DNA from: Pseudomonas fluorescens
Lineage (GTDB): Bacteria; Pseudomonadota; Gammaproteobacteria; Pseudomonadales; Pseudomonadaceae
Direction of reading: 5' to 3'
DNA length: 64,000 nt
NCBI RefSeq assembly: GCF_001623525.1
Contig: NZ_CP015225.1
Coordinates: 2,418,001 to 2,482,000, forward strand
Below the pieces are notes generated by a model, which made no database searches, was not told where the DNA came from, and saw nothing but the letters and a program-made list of their open reading frames with translations. Both the position numbers and the translations under genes were made by a program. Below, piece by piece: positions 20,916-27,938 of this stretch; within the stretch, counting starts at the first letter, position 1; every line of letters starts with the position of its first letter.

Positions 20916-22133
20916 TTAGAAACAAGTCTCCATGCTCTCGACCACCCGCAATTGCTCATCCACCAGGCATCCCACCCGCCACTTGTCGAACGTCAGGCAC
21001 GGGTGTGAAGTGCCAAACGAAATGATGTCGCCCACACGCAGCTCAACCCCTGCCGCCACATTCATGAACGCATGCTGGTCCATCACCGCCGTCACCTTGC
21101 AACCGCTGACATCGTCACCCGTCACCGAATCCGATCCAGGCGTGTAGCGCTTGAGCGGCACCGGTAATCCGGCGTCGTAGGCCACGTCCCGCTTGCCCAG
21201 GGCGATCACCGCGAAGCCCGGCTCCGGCAGCGATTGCACATGGGCCCAGACTTCCAGCGCCGGGCGCAGGCCTTCGTGCAAATCGCTGCGCCGCTCCAGC
21301 ACGCAGCACTGGGCTTCTTTGTAGATGCCGTGGTCATGGGCCACGTAGCTGCCGGGACGCAACACGCTGAGGAAACGCCCATGGGCATTCTGGGCTTCGA
21401 AGGATTCGGCGATCAGGTCGTACCAGGCCGACCCCGAGGCGGTGATGATCGGTTTGTCGATGGCGAACGCGCCGTTGTCCTGCAACTGCACCGCCAACCG
21501 CACCAGGGACGCTGCGAACGCACGAATGCCACTGATGGCGTGGTCACCGTGGATCACCCCTTCGTAGCCTTCGATACCGGTCAACGCCAACGCCGGTTGC
21601 GCCTGGATCGCCTCGGCCAGGGCCAACACCTCGGCTTCGGTCCGGCAGCCACAACGACCGCCGACCACGCCGTACTCGATCATCACGTTCAGCTTCATAC
21701 CGCGCGAGGCGAAGAACGCCCCCAGGTCCGCGACGTTGTCCGGATGATCGACCATGCAATGGAATTCGAACGCCGGGTCAGCCAGCAGATCGGCAATCAG
21801 CGCCATGTTTGGCGTGCCCACCAATTGGTTGGCCATCAACACCCGACGCACGCCATGGGCGTAAGCGGCACGAGTCTGCACGGCACTGGCGAGGGTCAGG
21901 CCCCAGGCACCGGCATCGAGCTGGCGTCGAAACAGCGCCGGGGTCATGCTGGTCTTGCCGTGGGGGGCCAGTTCGGCGCCGCTGTCGGTGACGAACGCTT
22001 GCATCCAGCGAATGTTGTGCTCCAGCGCCGCGCGGTGCAACACCAGTGCCGGCAGGCTGACGTCCTTGAGCAAATGAGCGCCGACGGTGGCCGCACCCTT
22101 CTCTACGCCAGCATTGGGAATGACAGAAGACAT
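20916..22133 (-). CDS. Fold-type III PLP enzyme, putative D-glucosaminate/D-serine-type dehydratase
   Basis: A 405-residue PLP enzyme of the alanine-racemase N-terminal/D-serine dehydratase-like family, which also contains D-threonine aldolase and Pseudomonas D-glucosaminate dehydratase. The Schiff-base lysine is Lys60 in PHGKTSMTP. The C-terminal metal site is His377 and Cys379 in TSHPCLTFDKW; the His-x-Cys pair matches the zinc ligands of eukaryotic D-serine dehydratase. The neighbours (RidA-like enamine deaminase, KDG kinase, ABC importer) favour a deaminating dehydratase that yields a 2-keto-3-deoxy acid, with D-glucosaminate the best candidate. The exact substrate is inference. The start at 22133 is the natural N-terminus (MSSVIPNAGVEKGAA). 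Confidence 0.82.
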   Translation of the reverse strand: MSSVIPNAGVEKGAATVGAHLLKDVSLPALVLHRAALEHNIRWMQAFVTDSGAELAPHGKTSMTPALFRRQLDAGAWGLTLASAVQTRAAYAHGVRRVLMANQLVGTPNMALIADLLADPAFEFHCMVDHPDNVADLGAFFASRGMKLNVMIEYGVVGGRCGCRTEAEVLALAEAIQAQPALALTGIEGYEGVIHGDHAISGIRAFAASLVRLAVQLQDNGAFAIDKPIITASGSAWYDLIAESFEAQNAHGRFLSVLRPGSYVAHDHGIYKEAQCCVLERRSDLHEGLRPALEVWAHVQSLPEPGFAVIALGKRDVAYDAGLPVPLKRYTPGSDSVTGDDVSGCKVTAVMDQHAFMNVAAGVELRVGDIISFGTSHPCLTFDKWRVGCLVDEQLRVVESMETCF

Positions 22134-22174
22134 GTTGGTACTCCTCGCACGCGACCGCTCGCAGCCGCGGTTAT

Positions 22175-22939
22175 CTATTCATTGATGCGCCGGGCCAGGT
22201 TGTTGGCGCTTTCGATCAGCACCCGGCGGTAGTCGGCGTAATTGTTCTTGGCGTCGGCCCGTGGGGCGACGATGCACAGGGTGGCGATGGCCACGCCGTC
22301 GGGGTTTTTGACCGGTGCGGCAAAGCAGTGGGTGAAGGTGTCGGCGACACTGTCGAAGGAGAAAAAACCATCGATGCCGGCCTGGCGGATTTCCTTGAGG
22401 AATTGCTCCAGGGGCAAGCGATCGCCGTCCGGCAAAATGAAGTCGTCAGGGTCGATCAGATCGACGATCTGCTGGTCACTCAAATGCGCCAGCAGCAGAC
22501 GCCCGGACGCCGTCCACGGGATTGGCGCGTTTTCCCCGATGTCCGATGAAATGCGAAAATGCCGCTCGCCTTCCTTCATCAGCGCGACGGTGTATTTGCG
22601 CCCGTTGAGCAGGCACATCTGCGCCGTTTCCCGGGTCTGGCGCACGATCTCCTGCAAAGCCTGGTCAGCCTCGCGGCTCAGGTCGAAATGCCGCAGGTGC
22701 GCCTGCCCGAGAAAGTACAACTGGCGGCCCAGGTAGACATGGCCGTCCTTGCCCACCGGCTCGAGGATGCGCCGCTCCAGCAGCGACGCCACCAGTTCAT
22801 AGACCGTGGACTTGGGGCTGCCGATGCCGCTGGCAATATCGTTCGGGCGCAGCGGCTGGCCGATTTCCTTGAGAAAATCGAGGATATCGAACGCCCTATC
22901 CAATCCTCGGGCCCGGCGTTTGATGGTGTCTTCGGTCAT
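22175..22939 (-). CDS. IclR-family transcriptional regulator
   Basis: A 254-residue regulator. The N-terminal winged helix (about residues 12-75) contains LDRAFDILDFLKEIGQPLRP and IASGIGSPKSTVYELVASLL. The C-terminal effector domain includes WTASGRLLLAHLS, and the closing NYADYRRVLIESANNLARRI is typical of IclR. The ATG at 22939, preceded by GGGAA eight bases upstream, is preferred over a TTG at 22954. It lies inside the catabolic gene row, between the dehydratase and RidA genes, so it probably controls the row in response to the substrate or the ketodeoxy acid. A palindrome ahead of the binding-protein gene (26636-26651) is a candidate site. Confidence 0.9.
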   Translation of the reverse strand: MTEDTIKRRARGLDRAFDILDFLKEIGQPLRPNDIASGIGSPKSTVYELVASLLERRILEPVGKDGHVYLGRQLYFLGQAHLRHFDLSREADQALQEIVRQTRETAQMCLLNGRKYTVALMKEGERHFRISSDIGENAPIPWTASGRLLLAHLSDQQIVDLIDPDDFILPDGDRLPLEQFLKEIRQAGIDGFFSFDSVADTFTHCFAAPVKNPDGVAIATLCIVAPRADAKNNYADYRRVLIESANNLARRINE

Positions 22940-23000
22940 GTCTTTGGTTCCCAATCAGTTCGCCGCGAGTGTAACCAGACTGCAAGCTGTTCACAGATTT

Positions 23001-23133
23001 TGTGGCGAGGGGATTTATCCCCGCTGGGCCGCGAAGCGGCCCAAATAAACCTGCCTACGATCCAGCTTGACACTTCGCTGTAGCTTGTTTGGGGCTGCTG
23101 CGCAGCCCAACGGGGATAAATCCCCTCGCCACA
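23001..23133. repeat. Paired palindromic repeat, GGGGATTTATCCCC family
   Basis: The left arm starts TGTGGCGAGGGGATTTATCC at 23001 and the right arm ends GATAAATCCCCTCGCCACAG at 23134. Inner hairpins GGGCCGCGAAGCGGCCC and GGGCTGCTGCGCAGCCC flank a short unique core. It occupies the gap between the IclR and RidA-like genes. Confidence 0.9.
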
Positions 23134-23173
23134 GGGTTCCCGTCACGGCATCACGGCTCGCCCGCAATGGGCC

Positions 23174-23560
23174 TCACTTCTTCTTGTAGGCCACACAATC
23201 GATCTCGACCTTGCAATCGACCATCATGCTTGCCTGCACACAGGCCCGGGCCGGGGCGTGTTCCGGGCTGAAGTACTCGCTGAACACTTTGTTGAAACTC
23301 CAGAAATCCCGCGGGTCATCCAACCACACGCCGCAGCGCACCACGTCCTTGAGGTCGTAACCGGCCTCCTGGAGAATCGCGATCAGGTTCTTCATGGTCT
23401 GGTGGGTCTGCTCGACGATCCCGCCGACAATGATCTCGCCGTTCACCGCCGGCACCTGGCCGGACACGTGCAGCCAGCCATCGGCTTCCACGGCGCGGGC
23501 GAATGGCCGTGGCTGACCGCCGCCTGCGGAGCTGCCGGTGCCGTAGCGCGTAATGCTCAT
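23174..23560 (-). CDS. RidA/YjgF-family enamine/imine deaminase
   Basis: A 128-residue Rid-family protein (one YjgF domain), which hydrolyses reactive enamine or imine intermediates released by PLP-dependent dehydratases. Landmarks are GWLHVSGQVPAVNGE, QTHQTMKNLIAILQEAGYDL, and the C-terminal APARACVQASMM with the conserved Arg (R104 region), then VEIDCVAYKKK. AGGAG lies before the ATG. It is placed directly after the ABC transporter genes and in one row with a PLP dehydratase, which fits a pathway-dedicated Rid protein rather than housekeeping RidA. Confidence 0.9.
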   Translation of the reverse strand: MSITRYGTGSSAGGGQPRPFARAVEADGWLHVSGQVPAVNGEIIVGGIVEQTHQTMKNLIAILQEAGYDLKDVVRCGVWLDDPRDFWSFNKVFSEYFSPEHAPARACVQASMMVDCKVEIDCVAYKKK

Positions 23561-23585
23561 GGGTGTTTCTCCTTACTGAATAAAA

Positions 23586-24377
23586 TTAAAAACGGGTGTT
23601 CTTGAGGAATTCCGCCAGGCGTGGCGACTGTGGCCGTTCGAACAATTCCTTCGGCGGCCCCTGTTCTTCGATGCGGCCCTGATTCATGAACACGATCTTG
23701 TCGGAGACCTCGAAGGCAAAGCGCATTTCGTGGGTCACCAGCAGCATGGTCATGCCGTCTTCGGCCAGGCCCTTGATCACGTTCAGCACCTCGCCGACCA
23801 GTTCCGGGTCCAGGGCCGACGTGACTTCGTCGAACAGCATCAGGCTGGGGTTCATCGCAATCGCCCGGGCAATCGCCACGCGCTGCTGCTGGCCGCCAGA
23901 CAACTGGCCGGGAAAGTGATCGCGCCGCTCCAACAAGCCCACCCGCTCCAGCCATTTCTCGGCCAGGGCCACCGCTTCATCCTTGGGCAGTTTTTTCACC
24001 TTGAGCAGGCCCAGGGTGACGTTCTGCAACGCGGTCAAATGCGGGAACAGGTTGAATTGCTGGAAGGCCATGCCGGTCATGGCGCGATGCCGGGCGATGA
24101 CTTTTTCTGGATGGCGCACACGCTTGCCGTCGATGTCGTCGTAACCGATGGACTCGCCGTCGAGCATGATCTGCCCGCCCTGGAATTCCTCGAGCATGTT
24201 CACGCAGCGCAGCAGCGTGGTCTTGCCCGAACCGCTGGAGCCGATCAGCGTGACCACGTTGCCGCGCTGCATGCTCAGGTCCACGCCCTTGAGCACTTCC
24301 AGCGGGCCGTATTGTTTGCGCAGGCCGCGAATGTCCAACAGCGGTTGGGTGTTGGAAGGAGTCGAAATATCAGTCAT
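23586..24377 (-). CDS. Polar amino-acid-type ABC importer, ATP-binding subunit
   Basis: A 263-residue ATPase of the GlnQ/HisP class. Walker A is GSSGSGKT, the Q-loop is FQQFNLFPH, the signature is LSGGQQQR, and Walker B is [14 protein letters not shown], with the switch His in [27 protein letters not shown] is a small insertion seen in this subfamily. Its ATG overlaps the upstream permease stop (ATGA). It energises the permease pair at 24374-25708. Confidence 0.95.
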   Translation of the reverse strand: MTDISTPSNTQPLLDIRGLRKQYGPLEVLKGVDLSMQRGNVVTLIGSSGSGKTTLLRCVNMLEEFQGGQIMLDGESIGYDDIDGKRVRHPEKVIARHRAMTGMAFQQFNLFPHLTALQNVTLGLLKVKKLPKDEAVALAEKWLERVGLLERRDHFPGQLSGGQQQRVAIARAIAMNPSLMLFDEVTSALDPELVGEVLNVIKGLAEDGMTMLLVTHEMRFAFEVSDKIVFMNQGRIEEQGPPKELFERPQSPRLAEFLKNTRF

Positions 24378-25036
24378 GGCAAGGCCACCCGCTTTTCAAT
24401 GTGCCGTCCGAGCAATTCGATGGCGTAATTGATGATGAAAAAGAGAAACCCGGCGAACAGGTAAAACTCCAGGGTCATGAAGGTCCGGGCGATGATCTGC
24501 TGGGTGCTGAGCAGCAATTCGGCGACGCCGATCACCGACAGCAGGGTCGAGGCCTTGACGATCTCGGTGGAGGAATTGACCCAGGTCGGCAAGATTTGCC
24601 GCAAGGCCTGGGGCAACAGCACATAGCCCAGCGACTGGTAAAACGTCAGGCCGATGGCCTGGCTCGCCTCCATCTGCCCACGGGGCAATGCCTGCAAGGC
24701 CCCGCGCACGATCTCGGCCACGTGGGAGCCGCAGAACAGCGTCAAGCCCAGCACGCCGGCCTGGAACGCGCCGATCTGCCAACCCAGGGCCGGGGCCATG
24801 TAGAAGCAGGCCAGCACCAGCACGAACACCGGCGTGCCGCGGATCAGGTCGACATAGAAACGAAACGGCGCGCGCATCCAGGTCCGGCCATAAGTCAGCA
24901 CTAGCCCGGCCACCAGACCGATCAGCGTGCCCAACACAATCGCCAACAGCGAACACTGCACACTGGTCAGGAAGCCGGCCCACAGGGTATCCCGGGCGAC
25001 CCATAACTCATGCAACCAACTGGGTGATTCGTACAT
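24374..25036 (-). CDS. Amino-acid-type ABC importer permease (second)
   Basis: A 220-residue HisM/HisQ-type permease with about five membrane spans. The N-terminus is [20 protein letters not shown], and the EAA-type loop is [34 protein letters not shown] matches the conserved RGTP segment of polar amino-acid permeases. The stop overlaps the ATPase start, and the start lies nine bases after the other permease gene, so translation is tightly coupled. Confidence 0.94.
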   Translation of the reverse strand: MYESPSWLHELWVARDTLWAGFLTSVQCSLLAIVLGTLIGLVAGLVLTYGRTWMRAPFRFYVDLIRGTPVFVLVLACFYMAPALGWQIGAFQAGVLGLTLFCGSHVAEIVRGALQALPRGQMEASQAIGLTFYQSLGYVLLPQALRQILPTWVNSSTEIVKASTLLSVIGVAELLLSTQQIIARTFMTLEFYLFAGFLFFIINYAIELLGRHIEKRVALP

Positions 25037-25045
25037 GGGACACTC

Positions 25046-25708
25046 CTAACGGCGGATCGCCAGGCGCTGCTCGAAATATCGCAGCAGCATGGCAATGAGG
25101 TAACAGGCCGCGACATACAGGGCCGTGGTCACCAGCCAGGTTTCGATCACCCGGTAGCTCTCCACGTTGATCTTGCGGGCGTAATAGGTCAGCTCCGGCA
25201 CGGCAATCGCCGCCGCCAGGGAGGTGTCCTTGAACAGCGAAATGAAGTTGTTCGACAGGGCTGGCAATACGTTGCGCAGCATCACCGGCACGGTGACGTA
25301 GGCTTTCACTTGCCACTCGCCCAGGCCGATGGCCAAGCCCGCCTCCCGCTGTCCCTTGTGAATGCTCAACAGTCCGCCGCGAAACACTTCGGTCAGGTAG
25401 GCCCCGGCGTACAGCGAGAGGGTGATGACGAACGACGGCAGCTTGTCCAGGCGGATGCCCAGGCTCGGCAAGGCGAAGTAGATCAGCAGGATCAACACCA
25501 GGATCGGCGTATTGCGGATCACCGTGACATACACCGACGCCAGCACCCGCAAGACCCGATGCTTGCTCAGCAGCGCAAACGCCATCGCCAGGCCAATCAC
25601 GCAACCGATGGCGATCGACACCAACGCCAGGGAAAGCCCCAGGCCAAGCCCCGCCAGCAGCGTGTCGAAATCGCGCCAGACGGCGGCAAAGTTCAACTGA
25701 TAATTCAT
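25046..25708 (-). CDS. Amino-acid-type ABC importer permease (first)
   Basis: A 220-residue permease paired with the one downstream. It shows RNTPILVLILLIYF and GGLLSIHKGQREAGLAIGLG, standard for the HisMQ family, and ends at an arginine-rich tail. The ATG at 25708 lies about 54 bases after the binding-protein stop. With its partner it should form the channel for the family 3 binding protein. Confidence 0.94.
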   Translation of the reverse strand: MNYQLNFAAVWRDFDTLLAGLGLGLSLALVSIAIGCVIGLAMAFALLSKHRVLRVLASVYVTVIRNTPILVLILLIYFALPSLGIRLDKLPSFVITLSLYAGAYLTEVFRGGLLSIHKGQREAGLAIGLGEWQVKAYVTVPVMLRNVLPALSNNFISLFKDTSLAAAIAVPELTYYARKINVESYRVIETWLVTTALYVAACYLIAMLLRYFEQRLAIRR

Positions 25709-25762
25709 GGTCGGCAGTACCTTCGACGAAGCGCCCGCAAGGGGCGCCCCGGGCTCACAGGG

Positions 25763-26611
25763 TCATTTGAATTCAACGGGGAAACCGATCGCTGGCGACG
25801 GCAGCTCGACGCCGAACCACTGCTTGAACGACGCCGCATAGGTGGGGAATTCCACGCCGGTCATGGCTTCATGCAAGGTAGTGTTGACGAAGTTCAGCCA
25901 GTCCTGGTCGCCGCGCTTGACCGCGCAGGCGTAGGTCTGTGGGCTCCAGGCGTAGGCCGGGCTGCGATAACGGCCGGGGTTCTGCACCATCAGGTATTTG
26001 ACCGAGGACTGGTCGGTGGCGGCGGCATCGGCGCGGCCGGAGTTCACTGCCTGGTACATCAGGTCGACGCTGTCGTACTGGTCGACCTTGGCCTTGGGCA
26101 GCGCCTGGTGCACCAACTCCTCGGCGTAGACGTTCTGCAGCACCGCCACGGTGACGTCATCGCCCGCTGCCTTGAGGTCTTCGATTTCCTTGTACTTGCT
26201 GTTGGCCGGCAGCAGCAGGCCCACGCCTTCGCGGTAGTACGGCAAGGTGAACGCCACTTGCTGGGCGCGGCTGGCGGTGACGGTGATGAACTGGCAGCTC
26301 ATGTCGACCTTGTCGGTCAACAGGTTGGGGATGCGCGCATCGGAAGACTGCACCACGAACTCGACCTTCTCCGGGTCGTTGAACAGGCCTTTGGCGACCA
26401 TCCGCGCGATATCGATATCAAAGCCCTGCAACTTGCCATCCGCTCCCTGGAAGTGCCACGGCGCATTGGTACTGCCCGTGCCCACGATCAATTTCCCCCG
26501 CTGCAGCACGCTATCCAGCTTGCTGTCGGCCGCCTGGGCGACACCCACGGCAGCCACCGTGGCCGCGAAGAGAAAAACACATGTTTTGAACAAGGAAGGT
26601 CGGCGTTGCAT
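25763..26611 (-). CDS. Periplasmic substrate-binding protein, family 3 (amino-acid type)
   Basis: A 282-residue binding protein with a signal peptide (MQRRPSLFKTCVFLFAATVA, cleavage likely after AQA near residue 26). The mature protein begins ADSKLDSVLQRGKLIVGTGS and contains the family landmark FDIDIARMVAKGLF. The ATG at 26611 has GGAG nine bases upstream and is preferred over a GTG at 26620. It is the first gene of the presumed catabolic operon. The family binds polar amino acids, and an amino sugar acid would be a reasonable variant ligand. Confidence 0.93.
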   Translation of the reverse strand: MQRRPSLFKTCVFLFAATVAAVGVAQAADSKLDSVLQRGKLIVGTGSTNAPWHFQGADGKLQGFDIDIARMVAKGLFNDPEKVEFVVQSSDARIPNLLTDKVDMSCQFITVTASRAQQVAFTLPYYREGVGLLLPANSKYKEIEDLKAAGDDVTVAVLQNVYAEELVHQALPKAKVDQYDSVDLMYQAVNSGRADAAATDQSSVKYLMVQNPGRYRSPAYAWSPQTYACAVKRGDQDWLNFVNTTLHEAMTGVEFPTYAASFKQWFGVELPSPAIGFPVEFK

Positions 26612-26635
26612 GGCAAGCACTCCAGATTGAGTTTA

Positions 26636-26651
26636 TTCCGCTATACCGGAA
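26636..26651. promoter_or_regulatory. Candidate IclR operator ahead of the binding-protein gene
   Basis: TTCCG-CTATAC-CGGAA is a perfect inverted repeat with a 6-base centre, 25 bases before the binding-protein start. A further CGGAAT half site lies at 26668-26672. Short dyads of this style are bound by IclR-family regulators. The pairing with the IclR gene in the same row is inference. Confidence 0.5.
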
Positions 26652-26885
26652 CATGGTATGTAACAACGGAATAGACAGCAGAAAGTGTGCCACAGGCTTG
26701 GAGCGCATGGGTGAGAAAATGGAAAGTCAGGGAAATCAGGGAGATGGGAAAAACAGACCTGCGGGCAGCAGCGTCCGCATGCGAAGAGTGTTGCTACCGT
26801 TGGCTACGAGGCACGGGTAACAAGGCCCCAAACCGGGTACCCGGCGCACCGAAACGGAGCCACGCTGGAGTTGTAAATGGATACC

Positions 26886-26910
26886 CTGTGGGAGCGAGCT
26901 TGCTCCCACC
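26886..26910. repeat. Single palindromic repeat
   Basis: A lone CTGTGGGAGCGAGCTTGCTC followed by CCACC, of the GTGGGAGCGAGC family. The rest of the 320-base gap upstream of the binding-protein gene (26612-26932) holds the candidate operator and no convincing gene. Confidence 0.75.
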
Positions 26911-26932
26911 ATTGTTCGGCGGTGTACCTGGG

Positions 26933-27274
26933 CTATTTGCGCTTGTAGCTCTTGCTGCCGCCAGGTGTGAGGCAATAGACCCCGCCCCGAGGCCCGACGC
27001 AGTAATTGCCACTGCCGCACTGGCAACCGTCGGCGGACTTGAGCAAGGATTGCGGCCGAGCCTCGTTGCGAAGCCCCAGCACAGCGGAACAGGACTTCTT
27101 CGAAGCACTGATCGAGCCGTCGTTGCACAGGAAGGTATCGCCATCACACCCGGCGATCCCCCCTTTGCGGCCGGAACACGGTTGATTGGCGGCAAGGGCC
27201 GAAGTGCCCAGGACCAACAACAGGATCGCGACACAGGTGCGAAGTAAAGCGGACGTTCCGTGACAGAGGTTCAT
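26933..27274 (-). CDS. Small secreted cysteine-rich protein, function unknown
   Basis: A 113-residue protein with a clear signal peptide (TCVAILLLVLGTSALA, cleavage about residue 28). The mature part has eight cysteines spaced through GRKGGIAGCDGDTFLCNDG, SCSAVLG, DGCQCGSGNYC and GGVYCLTPGG, which could give four disulfides, and it ends in the basic tail SKSYKRK. AGGAAG lies before the ATG. It resembles hypothetical periplasmic proteins of gammaproteobacteria, but I do not know a function. It stands alone between the importer operon and a toxin-antitoxin pair. Confidence 0.8.
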   Translation of the reverse strand: MNLCHGTSALLRTCVAILLLVLGTSALAANQPCSGRKGGIAGCDGDTFLCNDGSISASKKSCSAVLGLRNEARPQSLLKSADGCQCGSGNYCVGPRGGVYCLTPGGSKSYKRK

Positions 27275-27352
27275 GGCAGCTTCCTGGCTGATAGATGGCT
27301 CTATGCTAGCACTGGAAAGAGTTCCACAAACGCTATCGGGAAAATTTGGCCA

Positions 27353-27634
27353 TCACCGCCTGGCTGCCTCGTCATAAACCTGGCCGCGCTCACGCTTACC
27401 CACTGCAATCACCGTGACGACCAACACATCATCTACCACGCGGTAAACCAATCGATAACCCGCACTGCGCAGCTTAATTTTATAAGCGTTGCCCAACCCG
27501 GCGAGACGGTCGGCCGGGACATGCGGATTCACCAGTCGCTCTTCAAGCTTTTTTTTGAATTGCTCCCTGAGTGTTGCCCCCAATTTCTGCCATTCCTTCC
27601 ATGCCTTATCGGAAAATTCCAACTCATAGGTCAT
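27353..27634 (-). CDS. RelE/ParE-superfamily toxin
   Basis: A 93-residue toxin of the RelE type. MTYELEFSDKAWKEWQKLG opens the fold, AYKIKLRSAGYRLVYRVVDD forms the central strands, and VVTVIAVGKRERGQVYDEA is the C-terminal signature. RelE toxins cut mRNA on the ribosome. The start at 27634 was chosen for the family N-terminus and lies 11 bases inside the antitoxin gene, the usual antitoxin-first coupled arrangement. Confidence 0.92.
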   Translation of the reverse strand: MTYELEFSDKAWKEWQKLGATLREQFKKKLEERLVNPHVPADRLAGLGNAYKIKLRSAGYRLVYRVVDDVLVVTVIAVGKRERGQVYDEAARR

Positions 27635-27872
27635 CGAGAGAAACCTTGATCGTTGGATCGTTTTCACGCTCGCGGCAAAGAGCAGCCAACTCCATGTCCT
27701 CAAGCCGGTCCATCATGGCTTCATATTCCCTGGCAGGGACGCAATAGAACGCGGGCTCATTACGATTGAGGATCGCTACAGATAATCCTCCACCGGCAGC
27801 AACGGTGCCCATTGGGTTTTTCTTGAGTTCAGAAATGCTGGCGACTACTTGGGAAAGCACGATATGTGTCAT
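27624..27872 (-). CDS. Phd/YefM (RelB-like) antitoxin
   Basis: An 82-residue antitoxin. The N-terminal DNA-binding half is VLSQVVASISELKKNPMGTV with NRNEPAFYCVPAREYEAMM, a Phd/YefM signature. The acidic tail ENDPTIKVSLDDL should bind the toxin. It precedes and overlaps the toxin gene. Repeats just upstream (27886-27918) suit autoregulation. Confidence 0.92.
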   Translation of the reverse strand: MTHIVLSQVVASISELKKNPMGTVAAGGGLSVAILNRNEPAFYCVPAREYEAMMDRLEDMELAALCRERENDPTIKVSLDDL

Positions 27873-27885
27873 GAAACGAGTCCTT

Positions 27886-27918
27886 GAGTACTCTTAATAG
27901 CGCTCAAAATAGCACTCT
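27886..27918. promoter_or_regulatory. Likely autoregulatory operator of the toxin-antitoxin pair
   Basis: The palindrome GAGTACTC (27886-27893) is followed by two direct copies of AATAGCNCTC at 27896-27905 and 27909-27918, 13 bases apart. They lie immediately before the antitoxin start. Repeated half sites here are usual for Phd/YefM autorepression. This is inferred from position. Confidence 0.5.
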
Positions 27919-27938
27919 AAAACACCCCTTGCCACTGT

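Noticed and set aside
26687..27247. 186-codon plus-strand frame over the Cys-rich gene
   Set aside because: The minus-strand frame has a signal peptide, a ribosome site and a regular cysteine pattern. The plus frame has neither a ribosome site nor domain character.
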